Below, piece by piece: positions 27,865 to 36,675 of a DNA stretch of 64,000 nucleotides (positions within the stretch are counted from its first letter, which is position 1; every line of letters begins with the position of its first letter). The DNA comes from Timaviella obliquedivisa GSE-PSE-MK23-08B. Lineage in GTDB: Bacteria; Cyanobacteriota; Cyanobacteriia; Elainellales; Elainellaceae. The stretch is taken from positions 62,001 through 126,000 of the forward strand of contig JAHHII010000010.1 of assembly GCA_019358855.1 (NCBI GenBank), read 5' to 3'. The notes under the pieces are model-generated. The model searched no databases. It had not been told where the DNA came from and saw nothing but the letters and a program-made list of their open reading frames with translations. The translations under genes and the position numbers were made by a program.

Positions 27865-28791
27865 ATGTTTTCGGTCTACATTCTCACCCATAATGAAGAA
27901 CTAGAGATCGCGGCTTGCATTGAGTCTGCTCTGCTTTCCGATGATGTGATCGTGGTGGATTCTTACAGTAGCGATCGCACTCTAGCGATCGCCAATCAAT
28001 ATCCGGTTCGGATTGAGCAACACGCCTTTGAGAGCCACGGTAAACAAAGGACTTGGATGCTAGAAGCTATCACCCCAAAGCACGAATGGGTCTACATTCT
28101 AGAAGCTGACGAACGCCTTACTCCAGCATTGTTTCAGGAATGCTTAGAAACCCTTCAAGATCCTCAGCATGTGGGCTACTACGTCGCAGAGCGGGTTATG
28201 TTTATGGGTCGTTGGATTAAGCGCAGCACCCAATATCCTCGCTATCAACTCCGGTTGCTCCAGCGCGGTAAGGTGTGGTTCGATGACTACGGACACACCG
28301 AACGAGAAGTGTATGAAGGGACAACCGGGTTCCTGAAGGAAACCTATCCTCATTTCACCTGTGGTAAAGGTCTGAGCCGTTGGATTGATAAACACAACCG
28401 CTACTCGTCTGATGAGGCGATCGAGACGCTACGTCAGTTGGAAAGCGGCACAATTGATTGGCGCAGTCTGTTCTGGGGAACAACAGAGGTAGAACGTCGC
28501 AGAGCCTTAAAGAACTTGTCTCTGAGAGTTCCAATGCGACCCATAGTACGATTCTTTTACATGTATCTGATTTTGGGAGGCTGCTGGGATGGTAAAGCTG
28601 GCTTTACCTGGTGTGCCCTCCAAGCCTTCTACGAGTATCTCATTCTTCTGAAGGCATGGGAACTGAAGTTGAACCCAGTGCCTTCAGCAATGTCACTCAC
28701 CACCCATGACGTAAATACCATGAGTAGGAGCATTTTAGAACCTCAATCATCCAGTGCGTCTTCTAGCGCAATTCCAGAAAGGGGGCGGTAA
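27865..28791 (+). CDS. Family 2 glycosyltransferase (WaaE/KdtX-like)
   Basis: A 308-residue GT-A glycosyltransferase. The nucleotide-sugar domain starts at once with VYILTHNEELEIAACIESAL; VVDSYSSDRT and ILEADERL are the sugar-nucleotide and metal-binding motifs. The second half (HTEREVYEGTTGFLKETYPHF and the C-terminal aromatic helices) is typical of the WaaE/KdtX group of beta-1,4-glucosyltransferases acting on cell-surface polysaccharides. It is probably co-transcribed with the HpsJ-like gene. The last 49 bp overlap the convergent NYN gene, and the Ser-rich tail there may be a late extension. Confidence 0.82.
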   Translation: MFSVYILTHNEELEIAACIESALLSDDVIVVDSYSSDRTLAIANQYPVRIEQHAFESHGKQRTWMLEAITPKHEWVYILEADERLTPALFQECLETLQDPQHVGYYVAERVMFMGRWIKRSTQYPRYQLRLLQRGKVWFDDYGHTEREVYEGTTGFLKETYPHFTCGKGLSRWIDKHNRYSSDEAIETLRQLESGTIDWRSLFWGTTEVERRRALKNLSLRVPMRPIVRFFYMYLILGGCWDGKAGFTWCALQAFYEYLILLKAWELKLNPVPSAMSLTTHDVNTMSRSILEPQSSSASSSAIPERGR

Positions 28792-29348
28792 GTGTAGCCC
28801 TGACGGGGTGTTTTCTGAATGTCTTCTTTAATGGAATCTAAGTCGATGTAGCGATCGGAGACATTGATCAAGCTGTCGCTGGTCATCGAGCGAAGGCTGA
28901 CGACCTCGACCCGCACACCCCGGTAGCTAACTGCATCAACGGCATAAGCCAGGTCGCCATCGCCACTCACTAACACAGCCGTGTCGTAAGAACCAACTAG
29001 CGCCATCATGTCTACTGCAATTTCTACATCTAGGTTGGCTTTTTTAGAGCCATCAGGAAGTTGCACTAAATCTTTGGAAATGACTCGGTAGCCGTTGCGC
29101 CGCATCCATAGCAAGAAACCTTGCTGCTTTTCATTAGTGCGATCGACCCCTGTGTAGAAGAACGATCGCAGCAATCGCGAACCACCTGTTAATCGACAAA
29201 GAAGTTTGGTGTAGTCAATCTCAATGCCCAACTGCAAAGCTGCATAGAACAAATTAGAGCCGTCAATAAAAATTGCAACGCGCCCCCGGTTCTCAAGAAC
29301 TTGCTCGGGAGTAAACATTGAATCGCCTTCGGGGTGGTGGTTGAACAT
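28743..29348 (-). CDS. LabA-like NYN-domain protein
   Basis: A 201-residue NYN (PIN-like) protein of the LabA/DUF88 family. The acidic residues of the presumed nuclease site are in VAIFIDGSNLFYAAL, KANLDVEIAVDMM and VLVSGDGDLAYAV. In Synechococcus elongatus, LabA is a negative-feedback output factor of the circadian clock; relatives are thought to act on RNA. A second ATG ten codons on (29318) is possible. No kai gene is nearby, so the clock role is only by homology. Confidence 0.82.
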   Translation of the reverse strand: MFNHHPEGDSMFTPEQVLENRGRVAIFIDGSNLFYAALQLGIEIDYTKLLCRLTGGSRLLRSFFYTGVDRTNEKQQGFLLWMRRNGYRVISKDLVQLPDGSKKANLDVEIAVDMMALVGSYDTAVLVSGDGDLAYAVDAVSYRGVRVEVVSLRSMTSDSLINVSDRYIDLDSIKEDIQKTPRQGYTYRPLSGIALEDALDD

Positions 29349-29496
29349 GTTTTCTCATACCTCGGGTTTTTTAAAATTAAATAAACAAGTAACGACGATG
29401 ATATTTGATGAAATTGTGTCTCTATAAGGTCATCTACTTTGTGGGCTTGCAAGCAACCCGTTATTTTGAGAAGGCTCAAAATACTCTCTCCTCATC

Positions 29497-31095
29497 TTAC
29501 AGAGCCTCAGGGGGAAGGTCGAGACGAGGAAAAATTGACTGAGGCTCTCCTAAAGGCTGCCCTCCTGACAGAACACCCCATTCTGTATGCTCTGCAAAGG
29601 GCAGAACCTGGTTTACTTTTGGGTCATTAAAGTCAGCAGTATAGCCAAGCTGCCGATAAATAGCATTGCTCAGGTTGGGGATCACGGGAGAGAGTAGATA
29701 GGCTGCTAATCGGACGGTTTCCAAGACCGTATACAAAACTTGCTCTAGCTCGACCTGCTGACCTTGCTTGTAGAGTGTCCAGGGAGCTTGCTCATCGACA
29801 AACTTGTTGCTGGCACGGATCAACGCTAGAACAGACTCGCAGGCTTGACTAAACGCCAAGGCTTCGTAAGCTTGGGTGACTACACTGCTCAGCACTTCTC
29901 CTTTCGATCGCAGAATGCTGTCCTTAGGAACAACATCAGGAGAGATATTAGGAACTTGTGCCTTCCCATACTTCAACACCATCTTCAGCGTCCGATTCAG
30001 TAGATTGCCCAAATCATTCGCCAAGTCAGCATTGAGAATATTGACAAACCGAGTCTCGTTAAAGTCTCCATCGCGTCCAAACTCGATCTCTTTAAGAAAG
30101 TAGTAGCGAACCGCATCCGAGCCGTAGCGCTGCGTTAGGTCAAAGGGATCAACCACATTACCTAAGCTTTTACCCATCTTCTGTCCATCTTTAGTTAAGA
30201 AGCCATGACCAAAAATCTTGCCGGGTAAAGGTAGTTCCGCCGACATCAGCATGGCAGGCCAGTAGATGGCATGAAATCGCAAGATATCTTTCCCAACCAT
30301 GTGTAGGTTGAAGGGAAACCATTGGTCTATGGCGTTTTCCAAGGAAGGCTCAACATTAGGGGGGAGTAGGGCTGTGACATAGCCGAGAAGCGCGTCAAAC
30401 CAAACATAAATAGTGTGCTTGGGATCGGCGGGGATCGGAAAGCCCCAATCCATGTTGACCCGTGAAATTGAGAAGTCTTGTAGCCCTTGGCTGACAAAGC
30501 TTAAGACCTCATTGCGGCGACTTTCAGGTTGAATAAAGTCGGGCTGGGCTTGATAGAGATTTTCAAGGGGTTCTTGGTATTTGGAGAGACGGAAAAAATA
30601 GTTTTGCTCATCACGCCATTCTGCTTCTTTGTTGATGTGGATCGCGCACCGATGCCCATCTAAGAGGTCTCGTTCTTCCTTAAATTCTTCGCAGGAGACG
30701 CAGTACCAACCTTTCTGCTGCCCTAAATAAATATCTCCATTGTTCCAAACTCGTTGAAAGAATTCGCGCACAATCACTTCATGGCGGGGATCGGTAGTAC
30801 GGATGAAGCGATCGCACTGAATGTTTAACAATTCCCAAAGTGCCTGAAAGCCTGCTGCTACTGTATCGCAGTGCTCTTGAGGCGATCGTCCGAGTGCCTC
30901 AGCAGTGCGTTGAATTTTTTGCCCATGCTCATCGGTTCCTGTCACCATGAGAACAGACTTGCCTCGTAACCTCTGAAATCGAGAAATGACATCTACTGCG
31001 ATCGTGGTGTATGCGCTGCCAATGTGCGGCAAATCATTCACATAGTAGAGAGGAGTTGTGATGGCAAATGTGTTTTGTTTATCGTTAGAACTCAT
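29497..31095 (-). CDS. metG: Methionyl-tRNA synthetase
   Basis: MetG charges tRNA-Met. The 532-residue class I synthetase has the HIGH-type motif PHIGSAY (about 24), the connecting domain with CVSCEEFKEERDLLDGHRC as a partial zinc knuckle, the WFDALLGYV segment and the KMSKS-type loop DGQKMGKSLGNV. The C-terminal tRNA-binding EMAP-like domain found in longer MetG proteins is absent, which is usual for this short form. It is a single-gene unit, with about 940 bp free of genes upstream. Confidence 0.95.
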   Translation of the reverse strand: MSSNDKQNTFAITTPLYYVNDLPHIGSAYTTIAVDVISRFQRLRGKSVLMVTGTDEHGQKIQRTAEALGRSPQEHCDTVAAGFQALWELLNIQCDRFIRTTDPRHEVIVREFFQRVWNNGDIYLGQQKGWYCVSCEEFKEERDLLDGHRCAIHINKEAEWRDEQNYFFRLSKYQEPLENLYQAQPDFIQPESRRNEVLSFVSQGLQDFSISRVNMDWGFPIPADPKHTIYVWFDALLGYVTALLPPNVEPSLENAIDQWFPFNLHMVGKDILRFHAIYWPAMLMSAELPLPGKIFGHGFLTKDGQKMGKSLGNVVDPFDLTQRYGSDAVRYYFLKEIEFGRDGDFNETRFVNILNADLANDLGNLLNRTLKMVLKYGKAQVPNISPDVVPKDSILRSKGEVLSSVVTQAYEALAFSQACESVLALIRASNKFVDEQAPWTLYKQGQQVELEQVLYTVLETVRLAAYLLSPVIPNLSNAIYRQLGYTADFNDPKVNQVLPFAEHTEWGVLSGGQPLGEPQSIFPRLDLPPEAL

Positions 31096-31546
31096 AGAAT
31101 AATAAAAAACTTTTGGATTAATCGTTTTACTATACTTAAAGGGCTAAAGAGCTAACAGTAATGGCTTCAGCATAACTTGTTTGGCAGAGACAACTACCTC
31201 AAAGGTAGAATAGTACGTTGCCTAAGGATGCAGAAGAATCAGAACTTGTAGGAGTTAGCTTTTTTGAGTCAACTCTTTTTGAACGTTAGACATCTTTAAA
31301 ATCTTGAGTGAGCTTACCTAAATTGAGTTGCGGTGACTACCTCAAACTATTAGCTGAGCCGCTATCAATACAGCAGGCTGGGGATGTTGAGTCATTTACC
31401 TCTCGAAAAACCAGTGCTGCTCCACAAAGACATGGGCTCTTTCACAGTTGGTGTTAGCTCTAATAATATCTCAATGACTTCAAACCCATCTCAATAGAAC
31501 TGTCATCAATACCTATGCCTCTAATAGTTGGAGATTATGAATCAGC
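31096..31546. other. Gene-free stretch upstream of metG
   Basis: About 450 bp. The metG promoter should lie here. Both strands have only short frames broken by stops and no family could be recognised in them. It ends at a MITE. Confidence 0.4.
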
Positions 31547-31549
31547 TTA

Positions 31550-31699
31550 GAGGTTGTCTGAGAAGTCTAGGTTGCTATCCAATCCGCCCCCTAAATCCCC
31601 CATTTTGGGGGACTTTGAAGAAGGAGTGGCTCGGAAGTCCCCCAAAATGGGGGGGTGGGGGGCGAGTGTAAGAATCTTTGATACCTCTTAGACATCCTC
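31550..31699. mobile_element. MITE family B, copy 1
   Basis: A 150-bp element with terminal inverted repeats GAGGTTGTCTGAGAAGTC and (complement) GAGGATGTCTAAGAGGTA, flanked by TTA on both sides (31547-31549, 31700-31702). The core hairpin has CCCCCTAAATCCCCCATTTT and its complement, close to the core of family A. A second copy is at 49041-49189. Confidence 0.72.
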
Positions 31700-31702
31700 T
31701 TA

Positions 31703-32034
31703 AGGATTGCTGAGAACTTGCAGCTATTGAAAATATGAACTCAGTAAGTGACTGCAATATAAACCAAAGGTTGGTGGTTTTTTTGACCTAAATTTGACAT
31801 AAAAGAGCATTTTGGTGTCATGAATAAACCTCTATTTCTAGGAGTTTTATTAACTTTTTCTTAACTAAAATGCAGTCGTTTGTGCCCGAAACGCTGATTC
31901 TGCTGTAGTACTAACTCTACGTATCTGTCTAAGGACAGTTAAAGACAGAGACGTTTAGATTAAGCCTGACATAGAAAATTCTTGTAGATTGGTATTAACG
32001 ATACAGATGGTTCAGAAAGTCTCTAGGAGGCGCA
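31703..32034 (+). other. Gene-free stretch upstream of the acyltransferase
   Basis: About 330 bp. A small hairpin with a T run (ACCAA-AGG-TTGGT then GGTTTTTTT, about 31763-31783) could be a weak terminator. The end carries AGGAGG before the TTG start at 32035. No gene is supported. Confidence 0.4.
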
Positions 32035-32745
32035 TTGCGTAATAGTCCGCTGCTGATTTCCCAACAACTGCTTGCTGCTTTGGGAACACAGACATTTTTT
32101 TATCATCAAGACCGAGTGCCGCAAGAGACGGCTGTTCTGGTGGTTAGTAACCATCGTAGCTTTATGGATGCGCCATTGTTAATGGCAGCGATCGATCGCC
32201 CCATCCGCTTTGCCTGCCATCATTACATGGGTCAGGTTCCGGTCATGCGCGAGTTTGTGACGCGGTTAGGGTGCTTCCCGCTGGATGTGCCTGAACAACG
32301 ACAGCAGAGTTTCTTTCATCAAGCAGGGCGACTCCTCCAATCGGGGCAGTGTGTTGGCATTTTTCCAGAGGGCGCGCAGCCTATGGTGCAGTTGACTCAG
32401 CCTGGGAAAATAGGAATTTTTCATCGGGGTTTTGCGCACCTTGCATTGCGAGCTCCGGTAGAGGATTTGGCTGTTTTGCCAGTGGCGATCGTGCCTCAAA
32501 CTGAAACGAGCCGTTCTGCTTTTCCGCTCAAGTTACTCAGTTGGTTTGATCCTTCAGAGCCTTTGTTTAACCAGTCGGGAGCACACCCAATGGTGATTTA
32601 TCAGCGGGTTGATATCTTGGTGGGTCGCCCAATTTGGATCAGTGCGTCGCAGCGGCAGGCATTTCAAGGTAAACAGGCAAAATCAATGGTGACAGAGCTA
32701 ACGAGTTATTGTCAGTTAGAAATTAAAGAGTTGATGCAACGGTAA
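32035..32745 (+). CDS. 1-acyl-glycerol-3-phosphate acyltransferase-like protein
   Basis: A 236-residue PlsC-family acyltransferase. The catalytic motif NHxxxxD is SNHRSFMDAP (about 38-47) and the phosphate-binding motif is GIFPEGAQP (about 107-115). Such enzymes acylate lysophosphatidic acid at sn-2 at the membrane. The start is TTG at 32035, with AGGAGG four bases before it, which makes this start likely although there is no ATG. An alpha/beta hydrolase gene follows after 37 bp, so the two probably work on lipids together. Confidence 0.8.
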   Translation: MRNSPLLISQQLLAALGTQTFFYHQDRVPQETAVLVVSNHRSFMDAPLLMAAIDRPIRFACHHYMGQVPVMREFVTRLGCFPLDVPEQRQQSFFHQAGRLLQSGQCVGIFPEGAQPMVQLTQPGKIGIFHRGFAHLALRAPVEDLAVLPVAIVPQTETSRSAFPLKLLSWFDPSEPLFNQSGAHPMVIYQRVDILVGRPIWISASQRQAFQGKQAKSMVTELTSYCQLEIKELMQR

Positions 32746-32782
32746 CGATCATTCGTCAGAACCTCTTGATGGGAATGGTAAG

Positions 32783-33616
32783 GTGAAAAATAGTAATCTA
32801 AAGACGCTTATGAAAGAAGTTGTTCATTCATTGCGGCTGATTGCACCGCAGCAGCGAAATCCAAAGGCTCCTTTGCTCGTCTATTTGCCAGGAATGGATG
32901 GGACGGGGGAGTTATTTGCCCATCAGCTTGGTAGTTTGGGCAAGGTGGTGAATGTCCACTGTCTTACAATTCCTGGAGATGACTTGAACGACTGGGAGGC
33001 TCTGACCGAGCAGGTTGTAGCATTGGTGGAAGCAGAGGTGCAGGCGGGTGACCAGCGACAGGTTTATTTGCTGGGAGAGTCTTTTGGGGGATGTTTAGCG
33101 ATTAAGACTATTCTACGAGCGCCTCATTTGTTCGATCGCCTGATTCTTTCTAATCCAGCTTCTGCGTTTAAGCGTCAGCCTCTACTGTTTTGGGGATCAT
33201 ACTTAGTGCAACCCCAAATAGATCCTATTCATCAATGGTCTTGTGCTAACTTTGTGCCGTTTTTAGCAGCAGTGGAGTACATTGCGCCCCGCGATCGCCA
33301 GCTTTTATTGCAAGCGATGCAGTCAGTCACGCAAAAGTCTTCTATCTGGCGTTTGTCAATGCTACGGGGGTTCAATGTTACGGATGCTCAGTTCAGAAGC
33401 ATTTTGCAACCCACTTTGTTAATTGCCAGCGGACGCGATCGCCTGCTGCCTTCATTTTCTGAAGCAGAGCGGCTGGCAAGGCTGCTGCCCAATGCTAGAG
33501 TTCAAGTCCTACCCCACAGTGGACATGCATGTTTGCTAGAAAACCAGGTTGATTTGCTTGAAATTATGAAAGCAAATGCATTCCTAGATTTTCCTGAAAT
33601 TGCCTTGAGCGCTTAA
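32783..33616 (+). CDS. Alpha/beta hydrolase resembling the hydrolase half of phytyl ester synthases
   Basis: A 277-residue alpha/beta hydrolase. The opening PLLVYLPGMDGTGELF and the nucleophile elbow LLGESFGGCLAI, with NPASAF after it, resemble the N-terminal half of plant PES1/PES2 proteins. The likely triad is Ser in GESFGG, Asp in SGRDRLLP and His in PHSGHACLLE. It follows a PlsC-like acyltransferase gene, so hydrolase and acyltransferase are separate here rather than fused. The start is GTG at 32783; ATG at 32810 is possible. The substrate is not known. Confidence 0.72.
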   Translation: MKNSNLKTLMKEVVHSLRLIAPQQRNPKAPLLVYLPGMDGTGELFAHQLGSLGKVVNVHCLTIPGDDLNDWEALTEQVVALVEAEVQAGDQRQVYLLGESFGGCLAIKTILRAPHLFDRLILSNPASAFKRQPLLFWGSYLVQPQIDPIHQWSCANFVPFLAAVEYIAPRDRQLLLQAMQSVTQKSSIWRLSMLRGFNVTDAQFRSILQPTLLIASGRDRLLPSFSEAERLARLLPNARVQVLPHSGHACLLENQVDLLEIMKANAFLDFPEIALSA

Positions 33617-33636
33617 GGTTGAGATGATCTGATGGA

Positions 33637-34116
33637 TTAACCTTTACCCACGAACTGCTTAAGTTGCTGAGTCAAACTGTCAATTAAGCTTCCATCTGTT
33701 CTAGAAGTAACTTCACTTTCAATTTGCTTCATGGTTTCTGGGGGCAACCCTAGTAAGCTCACTAGCTTTTGGTAGGCAGCAGCCTCATGGTCATTAATGA
33801 GATCCTCTTGGTGGGTTCGAGCGCTAGCTCCAATCACTTCGTAGCCCAAACGTAGCACTAGTTCTTTTTCTTCAGTGCTTTGAAGTTGGGGTGTTAACTC
33901 CTCTAGCTGGATGTTCTGCATCATGTAGTCTTGCAATTCTTGCTGAAGGCTTTGCTGCTGGGCTGGGTCGGTGGCAAAAATACTGCTGAAGCGATCGAGC
34001 ATAACATCGACCTCTTCTTCGGCTAAACCACCATCTGACCACGCCATAGCAGTAACAATCCGTAGCAAATTCATCTGACGAGGAGTAATGGAAGGAGGGG
34101 GAGGGATTTGAACCAT
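33637..34116 (-). CDS. TerB-family protein
   Basis: A 159-residue helical protein of the TerB/DjlA-N type: RQMNLLRIVTAMAWSDGGLAEEEVDVMLDRF has the paired Asp/Glu residues that bind a metal in TerB, and a second such unit is around GASARTHQEDLINDHEAAAYQKLVSLLG. TerB-like proteins are linked to membrane stress and tellurite resistance in other bacteria, but single genes in cyanobacteria have no known role. No other ter gene is near. Confidence 0.75.
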   Translation of the reverse strand: MVQIPPPPSITPRQMNLLRIVTAMAWSDGGLAEEEVDVMLDRFSSIFATDPAQQQSLQQELQDYMMQNIQLEELTPQLQSTEEKELVLRLGYEVIGASARTHQEDLINDHEAAAYQKLVSLLGLPPETMKQIESEVTSRTDGSLIDSLTQQLKQFVGKG

Positions 34117-34207
34117 CGTGCGATCTCCTCAATTAACTTTAAAAGGATAGATTTACCCTACCATTGACCCATTTGGGTTGAGTTAGGGCAGTTACAGATC
34201 GTTATGT

Positions 34208-34996
34208 CTATCCTTCTATGTTTGCTAAAAGCCAGGGCATTAGAGACGGAAGTTGGCGTTGCCAGGCCGTTTCGTGGTGAACTTCTCCTTCAGCCAAGCG
34301 AAATTGTAGCTCGTGATTTCCATAACCTAAGTCTTTAAGGTGATGATAGAAGTCACGGGTAATGGGTACATAGTCAAGCCAAACGCCAGAGAACGAGTAT
34401 TGTTCGGCTCCGCCTACATAGAGCAAAATTTTTGACCAGTGGCGCGTGGGGCTGTCCCAAAGGCTAAACATGTACCGATCGCCCCACATCAACGCAGGCG
34501 ATAAGCAGCCAATTCTTCCAAAGACTTGTGGATAGGTTTTACCCAAGTACAACGTCATTAATCCGCCCATGCTAGCTCCCATTACACCCGTCCATTGGGC
34601 TTCGGGGCGGGTTCGATAGGTGCGATCGATGTAGGGTTTGAGATGATTGACTAAAAAATCGGCGCAGAGGTTTGCCCGTCCACCAATCCATGAAGAATAT
34701 TCGGAGAGGCGATCGCCTAAATGATCAATTCCTACAATAATCCAGGGCTGGATTGCTCCTTCTGTCACCAGTTTTTCTAGCGTCCAGTTAATGCACCAAG
34801 TGTCATACGTCGCAGACTCAGGATGGGCAAAAATGTTCTGCCCGTCGAAGACATAGAGAACAGGCAGGGGGCGATCGGCTTCGCCGTTACCGCCAGGGTC
34901 GCTCTGGTCATAGCCATCTGGCGTGTAGATGCGAACCGTGCGCTTAATTTGCTCGGGTGGAGAAAAGAAATCGTGAAGAATTTGGATATTACCCAT
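34208..34996 (-). CDS. Enterochelin esterase-like hydrolase
   Basis: A 262-residue alpha/beta hydrolase of the esterase D/enterochelin esterase family (PF00756 type). Motifs: LYVFDGQNIF, WIIVGIDHLGDRLSEYSSW, the nucleophile GASMGGLMTLYLG and a late His in GEVHHETAWQ. No signal peptide. A 32-bp dispersed repeat at 34871-34902 lies in frame and encodes DPGGNGEADR between residues that are normally close together (YTPDGYD and PLPVLYVFDG). The substrate is unknown. Confidence 0.8.
   Translation of the reverse strand: MGNIQILHDFFSPPEQIKRTVRIYTPDGYDQSDPGGNGEADRPLPVLYVFDGQNIFAHPESATYDTWCINWTLEKLVTEGAIQPWIIVGIDHLGDRLSEYSSWIGGRANLCADFLVNHLKPYIDRTYRTRPEAQWTGVMGASMGGLMTLYLGKTYPQVFGRIGCLSPALMWGDRYMFSLWDSPTRHWSKILLYVGGAEQYSFSGVWLDYVPITRDFYHHLKDLGYGNHELQFRLAEGEVHHETAWQRQLPSLMPWLLANIEG
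34871..34902. repeat. 32-bp dispersed repeat, copy 2 (inside a CDS)
   Basis: GCGATCGGCTTCGCCGTTAC plus CGCCAGGGTCGC. It is in frame in the esterase gene and encodes DPGGNGEADR, much like copy 1 at 11919-11950. Confidence 0.6.
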
Positions 34997-35083
34997 AGAA
35001 ACCCTTGAAGTCCGATGTTCTCTAATCCTGGTTTAGGGGGGCATGGTCTGACGATTACCCCTGAGAGTAATCTTATGAAACCA

Positions 35084-35112
35084 AAACCCGGTATTTTACA
35101 AAACCGGGTTCT
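35084..35112 (-). terminator. Terminator after moeB
   Basis: AAACCCGGT pairs with ACCGGGTT across a 10-base AT-rich loop, 10 bp after the moeB stop. On the minus strand the stem is followed by TTTTGGTTTC. Confidence 0.65.
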
Positions 35113-35121
35113 TAGTTCAAG

Positions 35122-36393
35122 TTAGTATTCTGGCACCGATGGATCGATTTCGCGGCTCCAAGCCAGGATGCCGCCTTGAACATTGGTGCCTTCAATGCCT
35201 GCTTCTTTGAGGAGGGCGATCGCCTTAGCCGATCGCATCCCCGACTTGCAATGCACCACTAATCTATGCCCATTTAGGAGTTCCCTAACTTGGGCAACAC
35301 CGCCGCCGCTTTCAATGTCGGGCAGGGGAACCAACACCGACCCAGGAATTTGGGCAATTTGGTATTCGTTAGGATTACGCACATCTAGCAGCACAAAGTC
35401 ATCGGTGCCGCTGTCAAGTAGCTGTTTCAGATCTTGAACAGTGATTTCTTTCATATTTGCCTGCTGTTGCTCCTCTGCTGCTTTAGCTTGGGGAATGCCA
35501 CAAAACACTTCATAATCAATCAGCTTTTCAATCACTGGACGAACAGGATTAGGCTGCAACTTGAGCTCGCGGAAGGTCATATCTAAGGCGTTGTAGACGA
35601 CCAAACGACCGCTGAGCGTCCGCCCTTTTCCCAAAATAATCTTGACGGTTTCGGTTGCTTGAATCAAGCCGATGATGCCTGGAAGAATGCCCAGCACGCC
35701 TCCTTCAGCACAAGAAGGAACCTCTCCAGGCGGCGGTGGATCGGGGAATAAATCTCGATAGTTCGGACTTAGAGCCGTTTCATCGTAGAACCAATCTTTG
35801 CCCATTTGCCGAAGATCAGTTTTTTGGTTTGCCGAAAGTGCATCCCAGCCTTCAGGACGTTTCCAGCCGCCCTTATAGTTAAACACGGTTGCCTGTCCGT
35901 CAAACCGCAAGATGGAACCGTAAACATTAGGCTTGTCCAACAAGACGCAAGCATCGTTGACTAGGTAACGAGTTGGAAAGTTATCGGTGCCATCGACCAC
36001 AATGTCATAGGGCGCAATGATGGCGATCGCGTTCTCAGAGCTAATTCGGGTTTCGTACAGATCAATCTGGCAATGGGGATTAATTTCGAGAATGCGGCTT
36101 TTTGCCGATTCAATCTTGGGCTTGCCGACCCAGGATGTGCCATGAATGACTTGGCGATGGAGATTGGATTGATCAACTACATCAAAGTCAACAATGCCAA
36201 TACGACCGATACCAGCAGCAGCAAGGTAAAGCAACAGCGGTGAACCCAGCCCACCTGTGCCGATGCACAGAACACTGGCTGCTTTCAGGCGTTTCTGACC
36301 CTCTAAGCCCACTTCTGGCAAGATGATATGGCGAGAGTACCGTTCGTAGTCATCACGACTAAGCTGGACATCATCCAGATTGGGATTTAGCAT
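35122..36393 (-). CDS. moeB: MoeB/ThiF-type adenylyltransferase with rhodanese domain
   Basis: A 423-residue E1-like enzyme. Residues 15-250 bind ATP (CIGTGGLGSPLLLYLAAAGIG, near 44-64) and adenylate the C-terminus of MoaD- or ThiS-like sulphur carriers; the conserved Cys is in VPSCAEGGVLG. Residues 325-423 are a rhodanese domain with the active-site loop CKSGMRS that can supply sulphur. This MoeBR/MOCS3-like form serves molybdopterin and possibly thiamine or tRNA thiolation. It is of normal length for the fused type. Confidence 0.9.
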   Translation of the reverse strand: MLNPNLDDVQLSRDDYERYSRHIILPEVGLEGQKRLKAASVLCIGTGGLGSPLLLYLAAAGIGRIGIVDFDVVDQSNLHRQVIHGTSWVGKPKIESAKSRILEINPHCQIDLYETRISSENAIAIIAPYDIVVDGTDNFPTRYLVNDACVLLDKPNVYGSILRFDGQATVFNYKGGWKRPEGWDALSANQKTDLRQMGKDWFYDETALSPNYRDLFPDPPPPGEVPSCAEGGVLGILPGIIGLIQATETVKIILGKGRTLSGRLVVYNALDMTFRELKLQPNPVRPVIEKLIDYEVFCGIPQAKAAEEQQQANMKEITVQDLKQLLDSGTDDFVLLDVRNPNEYQIAQIPGSVLVPLPDIESGGGVAQVRELLNGHRLVVHCKSGMRSAKAIALLKEAGIEGTNVQGGILAWSREIDPSVPEY

Positions 36394-36610
36394 AACAAAC
36401 TCAACAAAACGCTAAAGGGTAAAGTTTGAGGAGGCAAAACTCATTGAGGGGATGAAATTCCGTCTGCTTCAGTTTCTACTCTATTAGAGCAGTTGCAGAG
36501 GAATATGGACGATTGAGTTTGATAAGTTGGGTTACTTTTAAGTAGACACATTAGGGCGATCGCGCCGCTCAGTCACCCTAGTTCAAAGAGATCGCAAGCG
36601 AAAAAATCAT

Positions 36611-36651
36611 AAAAAAAGAGCGAGGTTCTACAGGGTAGCTTTCTCGCTCTT
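36611..36651 (-). terminator. Terminator after gyrA
   Basis: AAGAGCGAG (36616-36624) pairs with CTCGCTCTT (36643-36651). On the minus strand the stem is followed by a run of seven U. It lies 25 bp after the gyrA stop codon. Confidence 0.8.
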
Positions 36652-36675
36652 AAAGCCATCAAGGTAGAAAACTTT

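Noticed and set aside
31320-31546. Possible transposase or toxin remnant upstream of MITE B
   Set aside because: Translations of both strands gave short pieces without any pattern I could assign to a family.
34092-34115. Sequence like the T-arm and 3' end of tRNA-Ser (GGTTCAAATCCCTCC) on the minus strand
   Set aside because: It is the first codons of the TerB gene (MVQIPPPPS), and no anticodon or acceptor arm can be folded upstream. It may be chance or a very old fragment.
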